DNA of 64,000 nt from positions 21,839,735 to 21,903,734 of the forward strand of contig OY987307.1 in assembly GCA_963920635.1 (NCBI GenBank), read 5' to 3'. Position numbers and translations under genes: made by a program. A model generated the notes under the pieces. The model saw only the letters and a list, made by a program, of their open reading frames with translations. It ran no database searches and was not told the DNA's origin. Below, in pieces: positions 1 to 10,988 of the stretch. Numbering within the stretch: the stretch's first letter is position 1; each line of letters opens with the position of its first letter. This DNA comes from Pseudeuparius sepicola. Taxonomy: Eukaryota > Arthropoda > Insecta > Coleoptera > Anthribidae.

Positions 1-145
1 TACTATTACTACATATATTCAAACGTAATAATAATTTAACTCTTCACTCCTCGTGTTTTTTCGGTATAATATTAGGTAATATTTTGCTTATTTTGGGGGG
101 GGGGTTTGAACCCCCGAAACCCCCCCCCCCTTGGCTACGCCCGTG
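1..145 (-). mobile_element. hAT element terminus, cut by window edge
   Basis: The reverse complement matches the left end of the hAT element at 4329-5469 over its whole length: the CACGGGCGTAGCC terminal repeat, the G-run and C-run, and the AT-rich segment after them. The element runs off the left edge of the window. Its terminus is base 145; the next eight bases would be one target duplication, but the partner is outside. Confidence 0.85.
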
Positions 146-149
146 ATCT

Positions 150-378
150 GATGCATAGTCATTAACATCGTCATCGGAGGAGTCACTTTCGGAATTAGTA
201 ATAGTTAGCTGTTCTGTGATTATGTCTATATTAATTTCATTTTGTAAGTACTTGTCTTCGGTTTTGATAACATAACACAGTATTTTCCAATTGTTGTTAC
301 GCTGCTGTGTGAAATGGGCCTGTGCAGGTGGGTTTTCTGTGTATTGTTTACAAACTACTTCCTAGAATTCTCCGCCTT
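150..378 (-). pseudogene. unrecognised coding remnant, minus strand
   Basis: Reading leftward there is an open frame of about 60 codons, running from CKQYTENPPAQAHF through NNNWKILCYVIKTEDKY to an acidic SESDSSDDDVNDYAS tail, then into the hAT terminus. One in-frame TAG lies upstream, followed by more plausible coding (FEGGEF). The amino-acid composition looks like real protein, probably a decayed transposon ORF or an exon interrupted by the hAT insertion. I do not recognise the family. Confidence 0.35.
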
Positions 379-1168
379 CAAATTTTGTATGAACTGTAGA
401 ACCAATATACTACTATACTGCCAAATGACAAGTGAATATTTTGGTACCTACAAATTAAAGTCTCATCATAATAATAGGTAATACATTAGTGTTTTAATAA
501 TTGCCTGTATTAAAATTGCTAGAAATTAAGATAACGATAAATTATCGTTAAAACTGGACCAACACTATATTAAAGACCTATGCCACAAGACGAAATAAAG
601 CGACAGGGTGTGTTAAAAATACCATTGTTGCAGAATTATTTCTAGAATATAAACATGTAAATTTGCATGTTACAATATCCAAAATAAAACAAAATGCTTG
701 TTTGTTATGTCCCTTTAATTTGACAAGTTTTTTGGTACCTTATGATTTGAAATTAAGTCCATGGCTAGTTGTAGTGTAGATAAGTAAGAATAGAACGCAT
801 TCGATTTTTTAGCTACTTCTTCTATATATTATAAGTGCACCATTGGTTCATTTTTGAGCTTTAAACAAAATTTCCCATTTTTATTCTTCAATACGTTACA
901 AAATATTCTTCCAAAATATAATATCTAGAATTCTCGCTTCTTCAACTTCCCATTAAGTATTCCAAAATAGTATTTATTCTTCTGCAAATCACGTAATGGT
1001 CTGCATATACGATTTTTTTCATGTTTTCACCAACAAATCTACCTTTAAGAACTATGTTGATATATAAAACTACGAAATATCGACCGCAAAAAAAATCTTT
1101 GCCGTAAAAAGAACGTAAATGATAATAAAGCTGGATATTTAAACTATGCGACAATTGCGACATTCTAA
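379..1168. other. AT-rich stretch, nothing identified
   Basis: No coding sequence, terminal repeats or RNA gene could be supported here. Confidence 0.5.
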
Positions 1169-1415
1169 AGGTGGATTTATAAACTCGACGTTTGCGTTGG
1201 CGCTCGAAGTTGACGGTGACCTTCGCAGTTTGCGTCCAGAAATGTGAACGACGGAACGTGAAAGATGAAATTAGTTTATCTCGGTCGGCATCGGACGCAG
1301 ACGGCAACGTTCGACGGCGTTTATAAACGGTTACACGTAAAATATTGGGATTGAATTTTCGACGCAAACGGCAACGGCGAGCGCCAACGCAAACGTCGAG
1401 TTTATAAATCCACCT
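1169..1415. mobile_element. Harbinger-type MITE, TAA target duplication
   Basis: A 247-bp element whose ends are near-perfect inverted repeats of about 40 bp, starting AGGTGGATTTATAAAC. It is flanked on both sides by TAA (1166-1168 and 1416-1418), the 3-bp target preference of PIF/Harbinger elements. The interior is richer in CG dinucleotides than its surroundings. It has no transposase, so it is non-autonomous. Confidence 0.8.
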
Positions 1416-1574
1416 TAAATGTTAGAAACTGACATAAATAATGTCACTTTTTAACAGGAAGTCACAGGAACATCTATACGTAAGTATTAAAGTTGGTCCG
1501 TTACAGCTACAACTTTATTTAACAAAATACAAAGGCAAAAACAATAATAAAAGGAACGTATTGCTATTAGAAAC

Positions 1575-1667
1575 TTAAATTATTAAATGTTCGAAATGAC
1601 CGCCGTCTCTTTCAATACACGCAACTATGCGTTTCCGCATGTTTATTATTGCCATTCGCAAGTCCAT
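1575..1667 (-). pseudogene. mariner/IS630-like transposase C-terminal remnant
   Basis: Thirty codons read MDLRMAIINMRKRIVAC followed by IERDGGHFEHLII and a stop. The pattern R..R...C....GGHFEHL is the usual C-terminus of the IS630-related transposases common in insects. No other part of the gene and no terminal repeats are seen nearby, so this is a fossil tail. A similar tail occurs at 20269-20340 (NGSHFEQLL) and another at 30928-30999 (NGGQHFEQLL). Confidence 0.7.
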
Positions 1668-1908
1668 AGCAAAAGTGCATATCAGTCAATTCTTCACATG
1701 AAAATATAATTTTTCAAAATATTGATACTAATGTGCAAAGTTGGCAGCCAAATGATTCAAATAATGCCAAGTTTAATTGACATCCACAGATTGTTAGATT
1801 TATTCTTAAAGTGACTTTTTTATTGCAGCATTGCCGTTCTTTGAAAATAATTAAAAAACGGCTGAGAATATGAAAAAAATACTAAGAGATGCTTTTTGTT
1901 AACCAGTG

Positions 1909-2290
1909 AATTTACCATACAAAGCAAATTTAAAAAATGCGATTATACAGGGTATTCATATTTTTCTGAACTAATTAATTTTACTAACACCCTGTATCTC
2001 CGCAACTGGGAGCCTCAGAAGCTTCATGTCAACCTTAAGTTTGACGGCTCATCTGCTCATGTGACACGCCAAGTTTGAAGAAAATATCTCGTATACTTCT
2101 AGAGATACTAAAAAATATTTGTATTTTTCTCCAAATTTCTACGCTCTGTATAAAAAAAACTATGGCCCGTAGGAGAAAAAAATATATGAAGAAGTGCCCT
2201 TATTTTGACTCCAAGAATACGTGGTGTCATTTTCGACCATCAGTTTAGGTACACCCTGTATAGCAACTCCATTACATCGTCGCCTAAATA
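1909..2290. repeat. 380-bp interspersed repeat, copy 1
   Basis: Nearly identical to 3970-4328 plus 5470-5500. It contains two ACACCCTGTAT-type motifs and one TACAGGGTAT motif, the terminal signature of mariner-like elements seen throughout this window. The shared sequence continues about 30 bp past the last ACCCTGTA to CGCCTAAAT. The copy-2 ending abuts the exon at 5505. Confidence 0.75.
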
Positions 2291-2909
2291 GGGTATTTAA
2301 CCGTTTTTCAAATTTTATTTTGTTGAAAGCCTGTATTGATGCAGACTACACTAGTAAAATTCTAAACTAAAAATTTTACCTCCTTTGGGAGAAAATTGAG
2401 TTCAAAATTATTTCCGTTTTTAACGGTTTTCTTAATTTTGACGTCATAATAATTTTGAGCTATGTGAATAGGACCGCGAGGCCTTGAAGCTTTATTCGTT
2501 TATTGTACGTTGCCAACTCGTGTGATTTTTTCTTGCTGGTCGAATATTTTGTTATTAGAATAGCTGTGTTCTAGTATGGAAACTCAAATTGTCAACATAA
2601 AGTTGATTATACAGTTTTTAACTCTGGTTATTGGTTCGGACTAGTTTGAGATTGCTTCCTAGAACAAACCTATTAATTGCAATAAATAATAACAGCAGTT
2701 AACTTTATAAAAAAACACTGTATTCCGTAAAGATATAATATACTTTCTCAATGTTTGTTGAAGAATAGTCGGTCTTTGGAGTACAGGATTTACTTCTGAA
2801 TACAAGTCCGAAAGGGGATCTGGCAACGGTGCAGCAAACTAGTAACGATAAGGGTGCCGTCCTAACCTAATCTTGATGTTTTGTGGGTATCGAAACATAA
2901 CCTAGCTTT
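2291..2909. other. AT-rich stretch, nothing identified
   Basis: No gene or bounded repeat could be supported. Confidence 0.5.
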
Positions 2910-3050
2910 CTAGCTTTGCGGTTTTCGCGAGATTGTTTCGCTTTGGCATCTCGCTTTAAAAATTGTGAGAGCATAAATAGGTATGTCAATTTCCGGAAGA
3001 TTGTCTGAACTTGCTTTAACAAAACCCACATTCACTACAGGAGGAGCCAT
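2910..3050 (-). pseudogene. fragment resembling a YqaJ/SWIM-type element protein
   Basis: A 46-codon open frame starts MAPPVVNVGFVKASSDNLPE and continues IDIPIYALTIFKARC before a stop. The segment VGFVKASSDNLPEIDI resembles a segment found in multicopy insect proteins carrying YqaJ exonuclease or SWIM domains, usually of transposon origin. The diverged end and short length suggest a decayed exon. A possible acceptor (TTTCAG) lies just upstream on this strand. Assignment is from memory of the family and is tentative. Confidence 0.35.
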
Positions 3051-3969
3051 TACTTTACTCTTTGTCAACTTCTTCGCACTGAAACAGAAAGGAAATTAAA
3101 CAGTCTATATACTCTCATACCTATATAAATGCATCAGGTAGGTAGGTATTTCTTGGAATTTAAATGATTACCTATTTATATTCTTTAGGTACCTACCTAC
3201 AATCAAATTGAGAAAGAGTGCTTACTAAATTATACTTTGCTCTCAAACACTTTTATCTGGGGATTGAACTACCTACTACCAATATCAATTTTATGGTACC
3301 TATTCATTTTTCTTTGTAATTGAAACTATAGGGTTTAGGATTGTACCATGTACATAAGTTAAGATTTGCATTTGTAATTAATTAGATTTTATTACACTAT
3401 CTCTCTCAATTTCAAACACAAGCACAATTTTTAATTATATTATAAGAAAGGAGCAATGATCAAAATTTACATTGCCTACTTGCTTACTTTATTTTAACCC
3501 TTGATTTGTGAACACTTAGGTCAGGTATAAAAATGAATTAATACCTCATTTAGTCCTTTACTATTATGGCGACGCGATAAACAATGGTTTTAGTAAAATA
3601 TAAAATTCAAAATCGTTTGGAACCCCTCAATAACTTTGATAAAATTACAAATTTTGAAATGTAAACAAAACTCCAGCTGATATTATTTGACTAGTGACCT
3701 ACCAAATCACAAAATAATAAGATTAGGTCTCCAGTCCAAGTCCGTACCACATAATAAAAAAACGAATGAAAATGTTCGGCTCGTTATTATGACGTCAGCA
3801 GGCGGTCGGGTCCCGAACGCAAATTCAAATAAATTCAAATTTTATTTTGAAAATTCTAACTTCGTCGATACTTATTCGGGAAATAAAAAATGGCTAAAGC
3901 TATCTTAGGACTTGATGAATCAAGTTCTGTGTAATTTATTTGAAAATTTGATTAGAGGAAACTACCCTA
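3051..3969. other. AT-rich stretch with TAGGTA/TACCTA runs
   Basis: Around 3136-3200 there are short palindromic runs of GGTAGGTA and TACCTACC. The rest shows no gene; the open frame at 3687-3908 has no recognisable protein features. Confidence 0.5.
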
Positions 3970-4328
3970 TTTACCATTCAAAACAAATTTAAAAAATGCG
4001 ATTATACAGGGTATTCATATTTTTCTGAACTAATTAATTTTAATGACACCCTGTATCTCCGCAACTGGGAGCCTCAGAAGCTTCATGTCAACCTTAAGTT
4101 TGACGGCTCATCTGCTCATGTGACACGCCAAGTTTGAAGAAAATATCTCGTATACTTCTAGAGATACTAAGAAATATGTGTATTTTTCTCCAAACTTCTA
4201 CGCTCTGTATAAAAAAAAAACTATGGCCCGTAGGAGAGAAAAATATATGAAGAAGTGTCCTTATTTTGACTCCAAGAATACGTGGTTTCATTTTTGACCA
4301 TCAGTTTAGTTACACCCTGTATAGCAAC
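3970..4328. repeat. 380-bp interspersed repeat, copy 2 (left part)
   Basis: Same repeat as 1909-2290, in the same orientation, split by the hAT insertion at 4329-5469. The remaining 31 bp resume at 5470. Copy 1 shows the uninterrupted order, so it serves as the empty site for the hAT insertion. Confidence 0.85.
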
Positions 4329-4644
4329 CACGGGCGTAGCCAAGGGGGGGGGGTTTCGGGGGTTCAAACCCCCCCCCCCCCGAAATAAGCAAAATATTAC
4401 CTAATATTATACCGAAAAAATACGAGGAGTGAAGAGTTAAATTATTATTACGTTTGAATATATTATGTAGTAATAGTAGCGCCTAGCGCCATCTTTTGAC
4501 GAGAGGCAGACGCAGTTGCAGCCGAACTATTTTGTATTGTAGGGACACTTTGCGTTGTTTCTCGATTATTCGCCACGCCCCTAGGTCGAAATGAGCGGAA
4601 TTTTGTGGAAGTTCGTGGAAGTTTCTGGACGCCTACTGGGCTGC

Positions 4645-4652
4645 TATATAAG
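4645..4652 (+). promoter_or_regulatory. TATA box of the hAT transposase gene
   Basis: TATATAAG is followed after about 30 bp by a GC-rich leader and then the open frame at 4841. A possible splice donor (GTAAGT) lies near 4760 in the leader. Confidence 0.5.
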
Positions 4653-4840
4653 CGGCGCCGCGGCGCGTGACCGCGCTTACGGCAGTATTGTTCCATGCGA
4701 ACTCGAAGCGAATAAAAGTGAAAAGTGGTGAACGAATAGTGAAGAGAATTAAGTGTACCGTGTAAGTGAGTAATTTTAGTGCACTGTTATTCGATGACCT
4801 TGTTAAGGATAGATACGTGAATCATTATTACTGTCGAAAA

Positions 4841-5272
4841 ATGGAGGGGAAAAAAGGGAAGGGTGATAAACCTAAAGGTATGGACTACTGGAAAAAGTGG
4901 TGTAGTCAAGGTCAAGGGGTTTCTAATAAAGAAACAAATTTGGATTTAGCTATCAAAGCTTCAGCTACCTTGCATGCTGATAAGAAGACTGCTTACCCCG
5001 AAATCTGTTTGGAATGCCTAGATATGTGCGATAAAAACCTTTATCCTAATATTTACACATTACTACAAATCTTGGCTACCATTCCTGTATCCACTGCTAC
5101 CCCAGAAAGGTCTTTCTCGAGCCTAAGGAGACTGAAAAACTATTTACGAAACACTACAAGTGAAAACAGACTTAATGGTTTGGCTCTAATGAACATTCAC
5201 TATGGAACAGAAATTCATGCAGATGAAGTAGTGGATATATTTAAAAGAAAAAGCCGAAGATTTCTTCTTTAA
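4841..5272 (+). pseudogene. hAT transposase, C-terminal dimerisation domain only
   Basis: From the first ATG this reads 143 residues. A basic N-terminus (MEGKKGKGDKPKGMDYWKKW) is joined directly to the C-terminal hAT dimerisation region, with the signature ILATIPVSTATPERSFSSL followed by LKNYLRNTTSENRLNGLALM. The catalytic RNase-H-like core that should lie between them is missing, so the protein cannot transpose DNA. The frame is open upstream to about 4766 without an ATG. The type resembles the P52rIPK/zinc-finger MYM-like hAT proteins of insects. It could still be expressed as a dimerisation-only fragment; this is inference. Confidence 0.88.
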
Positions 5273-5469
5273 TGGTTTTAGATTTAGCGCAGAGGAACGA
5301 AATTAATTTATCCATTTCATTTAAAGTTAAGAACTTTATAAATATGTCGTAGTTTTTCGGATGAATATATAGATATTAAATTTCATGTAAGTATATTTTT
5401 GTTGTTTTATTTACTTCTCAAACTAACCCCCCCCCCCCCCCCCAAAACTAAATCCTGGCTACGCCCGTG

Positions 5470-5500
5470 ATAGCAACTCCATTACATCGTCGCCTAAATT
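5470..5500. repeat. 380-bp interspersed repeat, copy 2 (right end)
   Basis: Continuation of 3970-4328 after the hAT insertion, ending CGCCTAAAT. The next four bases, TTCCAG overlapping the boundary, are the presumed splice acceptor of the exon at 5505. Confidence 0.8.
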
Positions 5501-5504
5501 CCAG

Positions 5505-5778
5505 CAACTGGGCCGGCTTCGCGGGCGGCGGCGTCAGCCACCAGCTGTCGGCGACGCGGCTGCTGTCCTCGCCAGATGGCGCCAGGCCGCCGCCCCACCA
5601 CAGGGCCGGCCCGGCCGACGGGCCCGACTCCGTCGGCTGGCCCTGGTACGCCGGCTCGTACTCGTCGCTGCACCGCGACGCCTACGCCGAGGTGCGCCAG
5701 CCGGGGAGGCCGGCCCTGGGCATCGGCTGCTTCCAGGCGTGTAGGGCCCGGATACACCACAGCATCGCCAAGAGGAAG
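5505..5778 (+). CDS. GC-rich internal coding exon, inferred upstream exon of the rapsyn-like gene
   Basis: A 274-bp block of about 70% GC stands out in an AT-rich region. After the acceptor TTCCAG the frame is open for one base plus 91 codons and ends on a codon boundary at the donor AAG|GTACGG. The product begins NWAGFAGGGVSHQL, has a Pro/Gly/Ala-rich stretch, then a more complex part (GWPWYAGSYSSLHRDAYAEV, later GIGCFQACRARIHHSIAKRK). The next + strand exon at 25051 begins in phase 0 with VEQGLRLY, so the join reads naturally. No ATG is in frame, so at least one exon must lie upstream. The exon product alone is not recognised. Other frames are also open because of the GC content, which weakens the case slightly. 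Confidence 0.65.
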
Positions 5779-5844
5779 GTACGGTGACGTAGGTTGGAAG
5801 AACATTTTTATTTTTGAATTTCAGAATGTATAAGCGTTTAAAAG

Positions 5845-6613
5845 TTGCGGCATCAGGTTTTGCTTGCTCTAGAACCAAAATTGACATAATCAAATGTTGT
5901 GACGTGGTCTCAAATTTGACATTAACGAAAAAATATCCGAAAAATGGGCTTATTTAACCGAATTTCGAAAAAAGTCATAAGAAAAATATGATTCTTTTGC
6001 AATTTTATACCCCTTTGCAAAGTTTCAAGAGCCTACTACGATTTTCATATTTTGCCCTTTGTTGCCCTTTTCCGTATTTGTTAATCCATAAAAGTCGATC
6101 CTATGTAATTTAAAACACTTATTGACTGAATACATACTGCACAATACTTAGTTTACCGTCTAAATATCCTTCTTTTCCTTTTTTTGCAAAAAAATTAAAA
6201 TGAGGGCTTGTTGAAGAAGCACGCTTGGTGCAAAACTGATCTCATATTTACAGATAAACACGTAAATTCGATTTACAAACTTCTTTCTATAGTAAATAGT
6301 TGTAAAAACATACAAATATTTCTGTCATGCTGATCTGATCAGAAATATCTAGAAAATTTAAAATATTGTGTCCAATAATATCCAACAAAGGGCAAAATAT
6401 GAAAATCGTTGTAGGCTCTTTAAATTTTGCACAGGGATATAAAATTGCGAAAGAAACATATTTTTCTTATGACTTTTTTCGAAATTCGGTTAAATAAGCC
6501 CATTTTTCGGACATTTTTTCGATAATGTCAAATTTGACATATAAAAGAGACTACGTCACAACATTTCATTATGTCAATTTTGGGTCTAGAGCAAACAAAA
6601 TCTGATGCCGCAA
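5845..6613. mobile_element. inverted-repeat element, GCGGCATCAG ends
   Basis: Two arms of about 230 bp (5845-6075 and 6385-6613) are inverted copies, sharing TTGCGGCATCAG at the outside, TCTAGA-containing stretches, and a GGGCTTATTTAACCGAATTTCG block. The central 300 bp is AT-rich with no coding sequence. Immediately right (6656-6684) is a separate end-like motif TTTTTGGCGGGCACTGTATA, also seen as GGCGGGAACTGAATATA near 19270, suggesting decayed mariner-like ends. Confidence 0.7.
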
Positions 6614-6689
6614 ACAAATTTTCCTTCAGTTATTTTCTAAAAATTTTTCCCATATGGTGCAGACTTTTTGGCGGGCACTGTATATTTTC

Positions 6690-7268
6690 GTATCCTCGTT
6701 TTAAATGAACAACAATATATTTTCCTTTATTTATGTTATTGTTTATTAAGACAAGAATAGGAAATCCTTTTATCAATAATTAAAAATCAGGTTTAAACTG
6801 AAAAAAAAATACAACCGATTTTGAAAATATATTAGGTGGCCCGGTTTTTTTGCACCTGAGTGTATAAACCTCAAAATCTGGGGAAGATAGGAGAATCCTT
6901 CCCGGTGGCCCAAAGATATTAAAAAATAGACGATTTTCAATAAAATACAAAAATTTTATTTAAATTTCTCAAAATCTGGTGGACATGTGAGATCCCTTTC
7001 CACTGGCTCAAGCCTTTTGAAAACTAGTCATTTTTGTACAAACTACAACAACTATTCTATATGTTCCGCCACTATGCCTTCTATACGTCATCAATCGTAA
7101 CCGGTATAGAACCCAACCTGTTAGATGTTAGTTGGCGATCGGTATATACAGGGTGGTCTACAAGTTAAATTATTTTTGGTGTGGGTCTAAGAATCTAACG
7201 GAAACACAGGAGTGTAGATAATAAGTATATTGAAAATAAAATATGATAATAAAATACAAAAGAGTACC
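6690..7268. other. decayed repeat sequence
   Basis: It contains terminal-repeat-like motifs (TTTTTTTGCACCTGAGTGTATA near 6843 and TATACAGGGTGG near 7145), each without a partner. No coding sequence. Confidence 0.45.
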
Positions 7269-8299
7269 CAGGGACTCTTTAAAATAAGGGGACCCAGCAT
7301 GTCACAGTCTATCACATAGGAAAAATGAAGCCTTGAGGGGAAGTTTGTTTTCTGTATACTCCAAGGAGACCACATAAGTGGGCTGGTACAAGGTTATGTT
7401 ATATGTCAGTGTCCAACTGCCATCATAGGTTTTATGTGACATGCCAGTGCCATAGATTCCAAAGGAGGCAAAATATTTCCCATCATAGTTCACAATTTTT
7501 AAGTTTTCTAACTTCCAGATAGTAAATTAAAGGTAATGCGGCCGCCTGTAGTAGTCCCAATAATTGCAACCAGATTTTTCTTATCTCACCTTTAGTAATC
7601 CTACAATTCCCATTACGTGGGCATTACGTATAAGTAGGTAGTTCGAAACAAATCGTATTTCGAAAATGTTAAATTATTAAGCAGGTAGCTTTAGTCAAGT
7701 CTTTTTTTAAACAGTTTTTACCTACAACTAAGTATAAGTTTATTTTACGTTTGTGAGGTACATATACCTTGGTAGAAAAATAAAAATTTTATAATGAGCA
7801 CCGAGAAAAACGACATGATTAGAACTAAGTACAAGACCTAATCTTATTAGTCCATCCCGAAATCTGCGAAAGTTCTTTGGGTAGATACATTCAACAAGGC
7901 AAGAAAGTTCAAGTTCGTACCTATTATACCTACATTTATTTTATTACAAATGGTTTAAGGAACCTGGTAACAAGGTGCAATAGCGACAAATTCTCAAATA
8001 AGCAAAATCGGCACTGACTTACCATACTTATATTACTTAAATTCCTGGAAATAATTGCAGGAAACCAATTCAAATGTAAAATAAATTTTATTCATTTGGC
8101 ACTTGCCATATTCTATATTTGTTGACAGAACATTGTCAAGTCTAATTTTTAGAAATCATGGAAACCATTTTTAATTTTTACTAACAATCAAAGTACCTGT
8201 TATATTCATAGATTCTCCAATAAAATGGCATACTTGGCATCATTGAGACCATTAGAATTAGGAAAGAAACGGCCTCACTTTGGAAAGTATAATGCTGGG
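7269..8299 (-). mobile_element. hAT-type element (CAGGGACTC family), truncated copy
   Basis: It starts with the terminal repeat CAGGGACTCTTTAAAATAA and matches the reverse complement of 39001-40203 along its length. The second terminus (GCTAAAGAGTCTCTG in the other copy) is missing; similarity fades after 8293. It lacks the 181-bp MITE present in the other copy, so it preserves that MITE's empty site near 7843. No transposase coding is seen. Confidence 0.82.
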
Positions 8300-9082
8300 T
8301 TCTACCTAACAAAACAAAAGTGATGACAACAATGACAATTTAATAAATACGGGAGACATTCAATAATGTAAATAAGACCAAAGTCCACCAGCCGATTCAG
8401 CGGAATCTGCGGGTATAAGTATAGCTCAGTTTCAAAGCTGGGTATCAGTTGATCCCGCTTTTCACATATACCTAGGTATAGCAACCTATACCGCGCAAGA
8501 GAGACGTCGGACCGGGCGAATAATTCGGCCTCCGTTTGTAACCCTAAATGAGGCGGGAAATTTGAAATAATTTATACGGGTGGGTTCCATAAATAATGTA
8601 ATGTCTTGGTTGTCGTTTTGTGTAATATGGAAATTTTAGTTCAAAGCACAACATAGGTCCACGATTTTTGTTGGTTTTAATTTTAAATTAATGCATTTGT
8701 TAAACGAAGCAGTTAACTATGTTAAGAAATTGTACAACTTAATCAAAACAATATTTTAATCATCATAAAGAGATCTAATATAATTTTTATTGCACATTAT
8801 ACGTTTTACAATAGCTACATTATAAATTACTCATAAAAAAACATGAAAATATTTTTAATTACCTATTATTTTCATACACTATTACTTGGTATAATTTTAT
8901 TTCTTTGAATACTTTTAATAATAATAACCTATTTTCCAGGAACATATCTATACCTATTTCTGAACTTTTAGGCAGCCAGTTTTATTCCTTAGGACTTTTC
9001 ATTTTTGTTTAAAAAATACAAACAAAAGAAAACTTGGTAACTTAAACTTCTACCACTTTAATCTTTGCTTCAAAAATGAAAG
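8300..9082. other. AT-rich stretch, nothing identified
   Basis: No gene or bounded element. The corresponding gap beside the other hAT copy (37153-38992) is unrelated and longer. Confidence 0.5.
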
Positions 9083-10088
9083 TTAAGGCGCTACGATACC
9101 CCCCATTTTCAAGGGTTTCGTAGTTTACATCTCCTACTTGCATTTCTTAATATTTTCACTTGATTTTTTTTTGTGGCTTAGATAAAACTACGAAGAATCG
9201 TCGTTGTGTATCACGAACTGTGCAGGACTAATGCGACACTGTGAAAAAAAATGCCAAACATACCCGAAATTCGACTATATTCGGTTAAGAATTTCGAGTA
9301 TTTCCACCGCTCAAAAATAATTCGAAGGACACAACGACGATTGAGGCATTCTATAACATTATTTTAAGACTACTTTCAAGTCAATACGTTTGTTCGTTTG
9401 GCTATGATTTGAAAACTACGAACCCATTGCCCGGCAATAAAATGATCCGTGAATTGGCCATTCGAGCAGGAATTAGACGTTCGGAGATAGGCGGGCGGGC
9501 GGGCGTTCGCTGGAACTCGTGGTTCCCCTACTTCCCCCTACTTCGGCGTACCTCACCGGGCTCGGAAACCACGTCAGGGGAACTTTCAATCGATATCAGA
9601 TGGTTCATTTTTCATTTTATTAGTCTCAGTCTCCCTTATTTGTGTTTCGCTTGTTTTGAATGTTAGTATGTTAGCAAATATTTATATTTCCGAGTACCCG
9701 AAGAAAATATTTTCTACCGCGACATTATGTATGTCGACTGGCATATAATAATACTCATTATTATTATTCCTCCAGGAATTATAAATAAATAATTATTAAT
9801 CCATTGCGCCACAAATAAATTTTAGAAAATAAATAATTATTATTCACAAAGTACCTACTTTTTGCTTTTGTGTAAAATGGTTTAATCCCTAGGGCATGAA
9901 ATGGCCTGGTCGTGCAAAAAGAGTAAATTTAAATTCTAGACCAAATTGTGCGCTTGATTTTTACTTTAAAAATGTGATAGGTACAAGTAATAATTTTGCC
10001 AAATAAATGGGTCATGTGAAGCATTTTTTGAAAACGAATTCCTATGTAAATCGCTGCATGATAAAAGCTAATTTATATACTTTCCAGA

Positions 10089-10184
10089 GGGAATGATAAT
10101 AATTCTGACATCCAGTCAGTTTTAGAAACTTCTTCGTTAGAAGATTGTTCGAAAGTCATTGGAGTTGAAAATCGGGCAAAATAA
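10089..10184 (+). pseudogene. last-exon remnant in the TTAA element (left copy)
   Basis: After an acceptor-like TATACTTTCCAG, 31 codons read GNDNNSDIQSVLETSSLEDC then SKVIGVENRAK and a stop, followed by an AATAAA-like signal. The other copy keeps the same frame (36111-36207) with mostly amino-acid-changing differences, so it is probably not under selection now. Protein family unknown. Confidence 0.4.
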
Positions 10185-10736
10185 AAATAGTACATTTTAT
10201 TGTTCCAGTCTGTCGAATTTATGACATTTTAATACATTTTCTAGGATGTTCGATAATTCAGATTTGTCAGAATAAGGGGCAGTCAGGGCAAGAATACCTA
10301 TAATGTTTGATAATGATGTCACAACAGTCACATGTAGTGAAACCAATAGGAGTAATTTGTGGGCTTGAGTGCTTTTATTCCCGTAGGTACCTAATATGGT
10401 TTCCAGAATTTGAGAGAGGGGTACCTACATATTTTGCATTTTGCACACTTATTCGGATTTAGGTATAAGTAGTACTGCAGGTGCATAGGGTTTGGGAAAC
10501 AAACTTTCTGGGAAAAACAGGGCTTTGAATGGAACATTTACAAGGGATTAGAAATTAATAGCTCCTATTATCTCACAACTATTACTTTATTTAAAAAGGG
10601 AGACCAGTTTCGTAACTCTATAAATTAGTCCTTGAGGATGTAATTTTATAGATTAACGAAACCGTTGTGATATAATATGGCCTATTCACTCTAATCCCTC
10701 TAAAGTGAACTCTTACAGTGTAGAAAGTTTTTAGTT

Positions 10737-10988
10737 AGATTTATTTATTATTACACAAATGTAAATATGGAATACCTACTAGTTATATAAAACATTTTGA
10801 AGAAGTAGACTTTCGACGCACTTTTTTAGTCGTAGCAACACTATTATGCAGAACAATTATCCAATCAAACATTAATAGATGTTCAACTGACCCTAATGTG
10901 GTTCAAGAAGAATTCGGTAATCGAATCGTTAATTTAGATTTTATAATTGAGCAATTACAGAAGTTTTTTTTATACACGAACCCTTCAT
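10737..10988 (+). pseudogene. Mutator-like transposase-domain fragment (left copy)
   Basis: A frame of about 83 codons contains DPNVVQEEFGNRIVNLDFII and EQLQKFF, then shifts; the continuation HEPFIACTFADM is in the next frame. The pattern GNRIV(N/D)L..II.QL.K...HEPF.CTF.D resembles the N-terminal part of insect proteins annotated as Mutator-like transposase-domain proteins. The right copy keeps this region unbroken (34946-35206). The family assignment is from memory and tentative; that it is decayed transposon coding is better supported. Confidence 0.45.

Larger units (their letters stand above)
4329..5469 (+). mobile_element. hAT element, internally deleted
   Basis: Terminal inverted repeats CACGGGCGTAGCCA are flanked by an exact 8-bp duplication ATAGCAAC (4321-4328 and 5470-5477), diagnostic of the hAT superfamily. 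The uninterrupted repeat at 1909-2290 confirms the empty site. Inside lie a TATA box, a G/C-rich leader and a truncated transposase gene. Just inside the left end are a long G-run and a long C-run, and just inside the right end a C-run of about 16. At 1.14 kb it is far shorter than an autonomous hAT (2.5-5 kb). Confidence 0.92.

Noticed and set aside
942..1367. 141-codon minus-strand open frame
   Set aside because: It runs across the Harbinger-type MITE and its inverted ends, and its Arg-rich part is the MITE's CG-rich arm.
5494..5893. Open frames on the minus strand over the GC-rich exon
   Set aside because: GC-rich DNA leaves few stops in any frame; these give low-complexity Arg/Pro/Ala products and fit no splice sites, unlike the + frame.
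8405..8465. tRNA-like sequence (TATAGCTCAGTTT...TTGATCCCGC)
   Set aside because: No B-box consensus, no cloverleaf, and the acceptor arms do not pair.
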